A stretch of 64,000 nt of DNA from Mya arenaria (Eukaryota > Mollusca > Bivalvia > Myida > Myidae). The stretch is taken from positions 22,008,051-22,072,050 of the forward strand of contig NC_069136.1 of assembly GCF_026914265.1 (NCBI RefSeq), in the 5' to 3' direction. Below are positions 45,296-56,600 of this stretch, piece after piece. The notes below the pieces were generated by a model that was given only the letters and a program-made list of their open reading frames with translations, was not told the DNA's origin and ran no database searches. How positions within the stretch are numbered: position 1 is the stretch's first letter; each line of letters opens with the position of its first letter. The translations under genes were made by a program, and so were the position numbers.

Positions 45296-46700
45296 CTTTA
45301 TGTCTCCCCCATTCATGGGGAGACATATTGTTTTTGCCCTGTCCGTCAGTCAGTCCATCAGTCTGTCAGTCAGTCAGTCAGTACGTCACACTTCGTTTCC
45401 GCCCAATAACTATAGAACTCTTAGACCCAGGAACTTCATACTTGGTATGCTAGTTGGTCATGACTAGTAGATGACCCCTATTGAATTTGGGGTCACTAGG
45501 TCAAAGATCAGGGTCAACGTGACCTTGAGGTGAAGAAACGGTTTCCACTCAATAACTAAAGATCCTTTGGGTCCAGGAACTTCATACTTGGTATGCTAGT
45601 TGTTCATGACTATTAGATGACTCCTATTGATTTTGAGATCAAAAGGTCAAAGGTCAAGGTTACCTTCAGGTAAAAAATGTTATGTTGGCAGTGACCTTAA
45701 GCTTAAAAATGGTTTCTGCTCAATAACTAAAGAAAGCTTGTACCCAGGAACTTCATAGTTGTTCATGACTAGTAGATGACTCCTATTGATTTTGAGATCA
45801 GTAGGTCAATGGTCAAGGTCACCGTGACCTTGAGGTGAAGAAACTGTTTCCGCTCAATAACTAGAGAACGCTTGCAACCAGGAATTTCATACTTGGTATG
45901 CTAGTTGGTCATGACTAGAAGATGACCCATATTGATTTTGAGATCACTAGGTCAAAGGTCAAGGTTGCCATGACCTTGAAGTGAAGAAAAAGTTTCCGCT
46001 CAATAACTAAAGATCCTTTGGTTTCAGGAACTTCATACTTGGTAAGCTAGTTGTTCATGACTAGAAGATGACCCCTATTGATTTTCAGATCAAAAGGTCA
46101 AAGGTCAAGGTTACCTTCAGGTAAAAAATGATACGTTGGCGGTGACCTTAAGCTTAAAAATGGTTTCTGCTCAATAACTTAAGAACGCTTGTACCCAGGA
46201 ACTTCATTCTTGGTACGCTAGTCGGTCATGACTAGTAGATGACCCCTATTGATTTTGAGATCAGTAGGTCAAAGGTCAAGGTTGCCATGACCTTGAGTTG
46301 AAGAAATGGTTACCGCTCAGTAACTAAAGAACACTTGCACCCAAGAACTTAATACTTGGTATGCAAGTTGGTTATGTAGATGATCCCTATTGATGTTGTG
46401 ATCAGTAGGTAAAAGGTCATGGTCACGATGACTGTGAGCTGAAAAATGGTTTCCGATCAATAATTGAATAACGCTTGCGCCCAGGAACTTCATACAATGC
46501 AAACTTCGTTTACATTTTCCATGATTAATCAACAACACTTTCTTCTCTTCACTATTTAATACAATCGAATAAACCAAACTTCACTGTTGGTTTGTCTCCA
46601 GTCCAAAGTTACAAATTTCATGTCCATCATTTATTTTTTCTCAGCTACGACCACACAATAGGGGAGACAAGCGCTTTTTCAAAAAAGCAATCTCTAGTTA
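45296..46700. mobile_element. Pearl-like element 3, longer core array
   Basis: A second TATGTCTCCCC hairpin (45299-45330, GGGGAGACATATTG) and a CAGT-type run (45340-45385) start this copy. It is followed by about seven core units of roughly 140-170 bp with CAATAACTAAAGAACGCTTG, CCAGGAACTTCATACTTGGT and GTCATGACTAGTAGATGACC. The right end is probably near AGGGGAGACAAGCGCTTTTT (about 46661-46690). Confidence 0.65.
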
Positions 46701-46799
46701 TCTTTAGTTTTAACTTATCACCTTCATATGATCCAAAATATGTCACTGCTATTCTAGGGTTATGTATGAGTTACCAAGTAAAAGACCTTATTCTAGACA

Positions 46800-47290
46800 G
46801 AATTTTGAATTGCACTATATACTAATTTGACCTTTCATACCATTTACCTTTCCTAACTTAATATTTGGACCTTGCAAACCATAAACTTGCACACCATGGT
46901 GTGTTGACCTTGCATATATATCATGGTATTTTTACCTCGCATACCATTGACCTTTTAAACCACAGTATATTGACATTCTATAGCATTTTGACATTGCATA
47001 CCTAAGTGTGTTGACCTTGCATACCAAAGTATCTTTCTATAGTATTTTGGCCTTGCATACCATACTATTTTGATCTTGCATACCAGGGTTGTGACCTTGC
47101 ATACCACAGTAATTTGACCTTGGTATTTAGACCTTTCGATTAATGTTATTTAGACCTTACATACCATAGTATTTTGATCTTGCATACCATTGACCTTTTG
47201 TACTATAGTATATTGAGTTTGGGTTCTACAGTATTTTAAACTTGCATACCATAGTATTAAGACCTTGCATAATGTAGTATTTAAACAGCA
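46800..47290. repeat. Degenerate short tandem repeat (ACCTTGCATACCA units)
   Basis: Units of about 25-35 bp containing GACCTTGCATACCATAGTAT or variants recur roughly 15 times with irregular spacing, between the pearl-like element and the end of the VPS4-like gene. Non-coding. Confidence 0.65.
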
Positions 47291-47526
47291 CAAGTCATTC
47301 GCATTAAAGTGCGTGGTAGCCACCCTTTAAATGCATTAAGTGATTTTAAAATTGATAAAAGCGTGCAATTTGAGACAATTTATCTCTCCCGATTTGGACT
47401 TCTTGTCTTCTCAAATTTGAATAGTACACATTTGGGTCATTTGGTTACGTCACGGTGTGTATATGCTGATTTGAGCATTGTACAAATTCAATGTGGTTAA
47501 ACAAAAAAATCAGGTTTACCTCAAAG

Positions 47527-47532
47527 TTTATT
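47527..47532 (-). terminator. Polyadenylation signal of the VPS4-like gene
   Basis: Minus-strand AATAAA 150 bases beyond the TAA stop of the VPS4-like gene. It is the first clear hexamer after the stop codon, so a short 3' UTR is likely. Confidence 0.55.
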
Positions 47533-47681
47533 TTGGCTTAAAACAATAGCTCATGGAAAAACAAAATACCAAAAATTATCCATCAATATCACAAAACCCA
47601 AATGCACTTTCATAAAACTTCATATAACATTTGATGATTCCCTATACCCAAGACCATAACATCACATGTCCCGCCAAAAGC

Positions 47682-50600
47682 TTATCCATTTTCTCGAAAG
47701 TGAGAGGTGAAATCACTAAACTTCTTCAGATCTGCCTCAGTGACTGTTTGCCTATGTGTCTGCAGGGACTTGATGAAATCACCCAGTTGAACTTCTCTGG
47801 GCTGGATCTGGAAATATAAAATTTTTACATTAAAGCTTTCAAAGCGGCCACAATGTTTCATAAAAAGTGGTTAAGGTAACCATAGGGCTTGCACTATTTT
47901 GAGCAGAAAAGTTAAACATCTTTAAGAGCAAAGGTGTTGGTTGACACATTGGAACTTTTAAGTGGTAAAGACATCAACGGTCCCATTTGCGCCATCTTAA
48001 GTAGTTAAAGCCTCCGGGTTTCAATTGGACCATCTTAAATAAGTAAGTTTTGCTATATATGTGTGTATAAGCAAGTCTCTAAGTGAATTTTTTTTTAATT
48101 TACATTACACATCATTTAATGAAATAGGTCCTGTCCCTTATCAAAGGTTTTTCTTTTTCAAACAACATCCTTGACAACAGCAATAACCCCAGTTTAGTGG
48201 TGTCTGTAAGTCTCAAATCTCTTTAAAAGGAGAAAATTCAACACAACAAGCAAGAAACTCCTGTCAATAAGAGAGGATTGTAAATCATTTTAGGTTTTGG
48301 AATGAAGTAGAAATGCCTTGATTAATTACGGTCGAAAAAAGTTTTCAGGAAAGTGGTTACATAATATTTTGAACTTTGATTTACTTTTTTACTGCAAAAA
48401 AACGTTTCATAACACTTTTTACCATGACCTATTGAAGTTTTATGATTCTTTGGGACACATCCTGGTGTAGATATTATGCAGACAAATATTTCATTACACT
48501 GTTTACAATGAACTTGACCTCAAAAGCAATAGTAATTTAAGGCTGATGTTTTGTTATCCTAGGCTGAACCATTCTCAAGTTATTGTGGCAAAAACAGACA
48601 GACCAACTGTCAGTCTGACCTACCTATCAACATTTGTAAACCTGCAAGTCCCTTTCAAAAAGGAACATAAAAACAATCATGCTAAAAAATCAGTCATAAA
48701 ATGCAGTCAGTTACTGAGAAAATCAGGGCTGATATTCATAAAACATCTTAAGTCATTTCTTAACTTAAGTTGATTATTTAAGTTTTTCATAGTCCAATTA
48801 AAAGAAAAGTAAAAGCGTTTTGTTTTGTTTTCAAAAAAAAAGTATATTCAATAAAACCATGAAGATAAAGTCTTTCAGATCTTATTTAGTAAATATATCA
48901 TAGACCAGTAAGATACTTAACTTAGGAAATTGACTTAAGATTGAATAATGACTTAAGATGTTTTATGAATACTGGCCAAGGGTGGTAAAAACCCCAACCT
49001 TGTCTGGCGGTAGTGTGGTCATTCTAGACTTGATACATCTGGGTGCATCCTCGTCGCATGGTGTGTACATGCCATCTGGAAAACAAAATTTTACATGACA
49101 GGAATGGGAGCCTCGTTACACCTGGAGTTTGTCAGTGGTGATCAAAATAATTCATTGGAGTATACAACCATCTGCTATTATTTATTACAAAATATAGTCC
49201 TGATTTGGTCAAATAATTTGATGAATGACAACCAGCGTCGTTTTAATCACCAATATAACATAAACCTTCAAGCAAAAAACTTGTTCTTTTATCATTAACA
49301 ATAGTTTCAACAAAATTTGGATCAACATCCAATAATGTTGGTCAATAAATAAAAGCAATTGTTTTTGTCAAAATTGAAATTATGAATAGGAATCGTTGTT
49401 TAAAAACATTTGTAAACTTTAGTCAAACAAATATAAACAAATGCACTGCGATGTCTCACTCATCAAAGTACAGTATCGAGAATTCGACAAAATAATAATC
49501 AATTCATTATTTTACAACTACATATAACTAAATGTTAACAATTTTCTTGTAATGACCATCATTGAAGTTCTTGCACCATGCTGTCTCCAGCTGAAATGAT
49601 ACTTAAATTTTACATATGACAAAACTGCAAATTATTTCATTAAACCAGAGTACTGCTGAGCAAAACACTTGTTTTCATGTATGTAGTTTGTAGAGCAGGA
49701 GTCAACAGCAAGTAGTAATGAATAGGTTTTGAAATGTTTGAAGCTTTTGTAACTTTTATTTTCCATGAATTCCATGGATAATGCATGACAGTATTGTATC
49801 TGTTGACATGGTTACCAAGTTTCATTTCAATTTTTTCAACTGTTTTGGATTGTGGCCATGCTTACAGTTTTTGCACTATGACAACAAAACCCACACTGAA
49901 GACAACACAAAGGCTATGATAATACTGTTATACCTAAAAAAATTGACACAGACAGTCAGGTCAAAAACCAAAGCCAAAAATATGATGATTTAAATTGTAT
50001 CAGAAATTTTAATGGATGCAATAGAACCATTCACATGGCTATGAATAATATTTGTACAAAATATAATTTACAGAAGCCTCTAGTCCATACACACGATCAC
50101 CATACACATATCACCATACACATATTACAATATTAAATCAAACCTTTAGTCTGGCACCAAAACTGAGCATTACGGAGATCCCTAATTGGTCCAAACAAGG
50201 CCCCTAGGGTCATATTGGCAATGTCACTCCCCGAATAGCCGTCGGTCTTGTCTGCCAGGTAAAGCCACTCGTCGTCAGACAGTTCAAGCTTGTTTTCCTT
50301 TGTATGGATCTTGATCAGGGATATCCTTGCTTCCCTGAGAATTGTATATTAAGATTTACAATGTCTAACAAGAGGTATAATCTTGCAGAATGCATCAAAT
50401 TTACCATTTTATATCAATAATTTCTATGACAAGGACAATGCAAGCACTATCACTTTGACCTTGACATATAACCCATTTTTTGATAATATACAATGATTAT
50501 TGTGACCATGATCTATATCTGATTGTCTGGAATTTGATCATCAATATGCCCTTTATTTATAAACCATTGTCTGTTATACAATAATTACTATGACCTTGAC

Positions 50601-53600
50601 CTATATCCTTTTGTCTGAATATATATATCATATCTTGGTGACCTTGACCTACATCCAATTGAAAATGTGCAATTATCATAACTATACCTTTGACTGACAA
50701 TATACATTGAACTCATTGCCTGACAATATACAAAGATCACTGTGACCTTGACTATAACCCTTCATCTGACAAAAAACCCTAAACACTTATTATCGCTCAA
50801 TAATGCCCTTGACTTTTAACCCATTGTCTACAAATATACAATGATCTTTACTATGAAATTGACCTATAACCCATTGTCTAACAGTATCCAATGCTCATTA
50901 AGACCTTACCTATATCCCATTGGTTAAAAATTATCATACCTACATATTTGCCGTTGACAATTACACTAATAATTGTGACCTTGACCTTTAACCCATTGAA
51001 ATCATTTGATAAAAGTAAACATTGCCCTTCTGTGTACATTAGTTCAATCACATTACAATGCTCTTAAAAGTCTTAATGTAAACAAGAGTGCTGTGGAGCC
51101 AATGGCTGTCTTTTTCTTTTATCTCTATCAAAAAAGGGGAATAACTCAATAATAATTTAAACCATTTACGGGCCTTGCTGTACAAAAGCCTGTTTTCTCT
51201 ATAAAGGCAACATGTCTACCAGAATCCATTTGAATACCTCATAAGTTTATTGAGTTATTGCCAAAGCTAAAGTTTTTGGACACAAATGATGCCAACAAAG
51301 ATGCCAATGGCAATGACAATACCTTATCTTTTTTCATTGAAAAAAGATGAAACAGATTATATGCAAATTATGATAAACCAACTTTCAATCCATTAACACA
51401 GTTTTACATCTCTGTTTAACCCGTCTTTAAATCCTAGACACAGATTATGTACCTATGACGGATTTAAAACAGCGCATAACAACTGTTGAAAATTGTCAAA
51501 ACACTTCTAGATTAAATGATGAAAAATCGCCCAGAAGTAAGTATTCTCTTTGTTTATGCAAAACAAATAGGCTATATGCACCTGTCAGGCAGTGGAATAT
51601 AAATCCTCTTCTGAAAGCGCCGCAGGAAGGCTGTATCTAACTCCCAAGGACAATTGGTAGCACACAACAAAAATATCTTGTCATTGGTAGAAGAGTTGTC
51701 TGCGCCTTCCATCTGTTTTAACAGCTCTGTCTTCATTCTTGCAAAGAATACACATATTTTCTCAATAGTTTTTCTACCTAAGACTACATTAATGACATGC
51801 AAGAGCCATTTGACAAGCCAATCATTTAACGTCAAATAACTCTTTTTTAAATAGAACCTTGAGGGATTTAAGGTTTGAACAAATATCACAACATTTTGCT
51901 ACTGAAATGTTTTTAATTAATGGATGTACTGTGTATGATAAATCATTTTATGCTTTCAGTTGGTTTCTACAGATTAATCAGTAAAATGAAAATGTTATTT
52001 CATTGTTTCAAACAGTGAAATAACATTCTGATACTCAAATTTCAATTTTAGCCCACTCTCAATTCCAAATCAAACATGAGCGCTTCCTTTCGAAAATTCT
52101 GTTATATTTGCATACAATTTTGCATACTTTTCTGAAAATTAACAATTAAATGTCATTAAATATCCATTTTTCGGTATATGATAAAAAAAAATTTGTTTAT
52201 TTCAGTGCAAGATCAAATTATATATAACCTTGTGAACGCCAAAAGTAAATATTTCACTCGTGGCTACGATACTCGTAAAATATAGCTTTTGGTGCTTACT
52301 CATGAAATATATATAATGATTTTACACTGACACAAACAATTATCCTCTATGTCGGTAAAATTTTTACTTCTCCGTAAAGGGACTTATGATTATTATTGGA
52401 TAATATTTTGATTTGTTGAGCTCAATTAAACACGAGTAAATTTGATCCAATTCCAAACACTGATGCCTTAACAACCTTCTTGTATGTTCCTCCTCACGGG
52501 AGCTCCGTTGTCGACAGATGCTGTCTATCTCATCAATGAAGATTACGGACCGTCCGCCCGTGTGACATGTGGCGTGCTGAAATAGCTCTTTGATCAGTCT
52601 ACAAAAAGAAACTTCAGCTATCACTTATGAGGTTAATACACCCAGACAAGACTTGCATAAAAGAGTAACATCAATATGTTGAACACAACCCAGATGAAAA
52701 AAGCCCGACTTTTAGAACCCCCTTGCATGAAATTGCAATTCCCTGACACGTTGAAGATTTTGATATTCCAACTTCAAGATGGTCATGAAAAAAAGGCACT
52801 TATTACAATATGCTTCATGTTAATCACTTCTGTGCATCTAATGAATGAAACCGACCAATAATTGGAAAAGAAGTCAGAATTTTGTCAAGTTATCAACTTT
52901 TGAACATGAAATATTTGGTGAGCTCACATATTTAACAATGAACAAGTACAGCTGAAACAGTTGTCTCAAGTCTTGATAGAAATATAGTAGACCACAAGTG
53001 TATCAAATTAACTTCCAGAGCAGTAACGAGTTGTAAGTTAACAACGATGATGTTAACAAAGTTGTTAACTTTAACAAAGTTCTGAACAATCGACACATTA
53101 AAGGAAAGAGAAAGAAATTTGCTACATGCATAACTAAGGTAACTGCAAGGAAAAAAACTGTGACAAGCCAAAATTTAAAAGCCAATTTGCCACTGGTTCT
53201 TTAAGTTATTAAAACACTTATCAGTAAAGCTTACTTTTCACTTTCACCGACCCAACTAGACACAAGGTCGGAGCTGGATACACAGTAGAATGTAAAGTTT
53301 ATCTCCCCTGATATGGCCTCAGCCAGCCGACTTTTTCCCGTCCCTGGAGGCCCGTACAGGAGGATTCGTTTCCAAGGCTTGATGCACCCTGGGGAGGCCA
53401 AACAAAAATAATGTTGAGGTTCCTGTTACATGCTGACGAAAACAAGGCTAGGTAGGTGTAGGTAGGGAAAACATTTTCTAGCACAAAGAGATAGGCTTTT
53501 CCAGTAAATTCAGCTATGCTGGAAAACTCTATTTGAAACCCCCAATGCTAGATAGGTCACATGCTGTGACGCAATTCTCTTTTATTTCTTTAATTATATA

Positions 53601-56600
53601 CTTTAAGTAAGCATTATTATGATATTTCAATTGATGATTTCCATAAACATTAACAAAACAAAAAAATAGCTAAAAAACAAAACAAAAAAACCCCTTAAAA
53701 GATCTTATATTGAAGAAACTTAGTATTCAGTGAAAAAAAAATTCTGCGCGTCATGATGTCAGTAAACATCATCACACACGCTTTTTGGTGAAATGTACAA
53801 AAATGTGTTTTCCTATGTAATTTTTTTCACAAAAAAGTATTAAAGGTATGTTACAAAAAATATCAATTATGTGTTTCCGGTTTGGACAGAAATTTTTTGA
53901 CCTTCGGGCATGTTGCTTAGCCAGAAGTTGGCAAGCCTTGTTACCTGGCAACGCAGGTGCCCTCGGGTCAGATTTTTCTTTTCGATGGGAAACATATGAC
54001 AGATAATATTAGAAAAATTATTTCAATGTGTGCAAAGTATGTACTGGTATATTATTGAATTGTTTTTATACACAAAGTCTGACAGTATTGTTGCCCAGAA
54101 AGTAACACAATACCAGACTAGGGACCCCAAAAGCAATCCCATGAAAGGTCTCCATAAACTCTTCCTTTATACCAAGTTGGGTCAAGATATGTCAACCCTA
54201 ACTCAAGTTATTCAGTTCCAACCGTTTTTCTATTTTTAGTAACAGTGACCTTGACCCGAGGGACCTCAAACACAATCCCATGAAAGGTCTCCATAAACTC
54301 TTACTTTATACCAAGTTGGGTCAAGATATCTCAACCCTAACTAAAGTTATTCAGTTTCATAGGTGAGTTTGATGCCGCCCGGCCGCCCAGCCCGAACCAT
54401 ATATTAAATAGAAAAAAATATTAGGGTCAGGACTTTAAAATAGGGACAGTAACATAAATTTGTTTGGTACAAGGACAAAAAAATGAAGGAATCACTTTGT
54501 TCAAATATAAATTCCAAAGGTTTTATTATTTGAACAAAAATGAATAGCATTGGGACTAGAGATGGCCAGGTAACCAGACTCACAACATTAGTTTTTGTTC
54601 AGCCTTAGAAAGAAAATAAAGCTGTAATGATGGATATATAAATAACGCTGTTACGATTTAGGCAAAACACATCCAGTGTAAAAGAGAAAAGTTCTGCTTC
54701 ATGATATTTCGTTACTATCGATCATGTTGGCTTTTAACCCTTGTATTAAAGCTGTACTCTCACAGATTGACAGTTTTGACCTGTATCCGATTTAGCTGAT
54801 TTTGGCATGAATGCCTTCAATTCAGGTATATAAGATGAGTCACAATAGAACGCAATAATTGGCTTATTGAAGGACAAAAAAAAAAAATGTTGTCAAAACA
54901 ATCAGTGGGAGCGCAGCTTTAAACCATGTTTTAGCAACATCTTATCAAAAGTTATAGATTAGTTTTTATGTTCTTGGAAAGAATACTTTACCCTGAAATT
55001 TTTGGATATTAAAAATGAATAAAAAAAAATGTGTTTGTGTGAATTTTTATACATTATTTGATAATCCACACACACACACCAACAAACAACAACAAATACA
55101 CACAAAACACACACACACAAAAACAATAACTTTTTTTAAATAATGTTCTTCAGTAATTAAGTTTTTATCTTCATTAGTTACAGTTCTTTCAAATGAATCA
55201 AACAGTAACGTGGGTCACTGGGCATCCAATTATGGCAATTGTTAAGCTGATAGAGAGAACAAGTTTTTTGTGCGAGTCAGATTCCTTAACATGAAAACTG
55301 TTTTTATTTTCTTCATATGATGTTTAAACATTGCCCTTATCTTCTAAACAAAATACCACATAACCTTACAAATCAAAACATATTACCAGTAAACAGGTGA
55401 GGAAATTGTAGTGGCATGACAATAGCCTCTGTCAGGGCCTCCTTTGCTTCATTCAGACCTGCGATATCATGAAATGTGATGCCCCCTTTCCTCACTATCG
55501 TCTCTTCAATTGCTGCTCTCCTCTGGGGCTGTTGATTATCTGCCCTTGAATCCTCTCTTAATTGGTGGTCTCCCTTTGTGCTGGACTTTTTGTCTCCTTT
55601 TTCTGATGGTTGGGACTGCATTTCTGAAGAGTAAATTTTAAAGAAACTTGTGCAGTAAAATTGTGAAATCAGAGAAACATAATATGCAATGCTTACAAGA
55701 AAAGAAAAGCAATACTTACCATAACCATCCCTATGGTAGCGGTGGCCATCTGCTTTTCAGCCTTTCTATTGAGCTGGTTAATTCTGGCAGTCAGTACCCT
55801 TACCATAGTCATCCTTGTGGCCAGTGTGGGCACCTGCTGGTCAGCCAGTCTGTTCAGCTGGTCAATATTGGCAGTTAGTACACTTACCAGGGTCATCCTT
55901 GTGGTCAGTACAGGGGATCTACCGGTCAGCCTGTCTGTTGAGCTATTCATTTTTTGCTGTCAGTACGCTTACCATGATCATCCTTTTGGTCAGTGGTGGG
56001 CACCTGCTGGTCAGCCTGTCTGTTAAGCTGGTCAATCTTGGCTGTCAGTATGTCGACATGGCTCTCAACATTCTCTCGTAGGCAATTCAACACAGCCTGT
56101 GGTTACACAATATGAGTCAGGGGTTTCAAAATGATCCAGTAGCCTGGCAAAAACACAGCAATTAGTGTTGGCCCACTTAGCTACTTTTTTGCATTAGGTT
56201 TGAACCTTAAGGTGCCCCAAATCTCCAATTTATTTAAGCAATTATTCGCTACAGTGATATGTAAACTAGAGAAACCGAGCGCATGTGGATTGCCCGTACA
56301 ACCGGGAAGACTTACTAGTTGATGTTATCACTGTATACACTGCTCAAAACCATCAAACTGTTAGTAATTTTATGCATGAACATATTAAGAAACAGCTTCT
56401 TTTAATGATTGTTCCCATATTGTACCTATTTAAAACTATATGCTTTTATTTCCAGGTCACCAGCTCTTTATGTTTTGATATGATGTATGTTTGTTGTTCA
56501 TGTCCGAAAATAGCTCAATGAGCTAATGTTTCTTGTAAGTATATACCTGACTTATAATAAAGATTCTTGCATCTTCTATCTTGCTACTTTGAAAGAAAAT

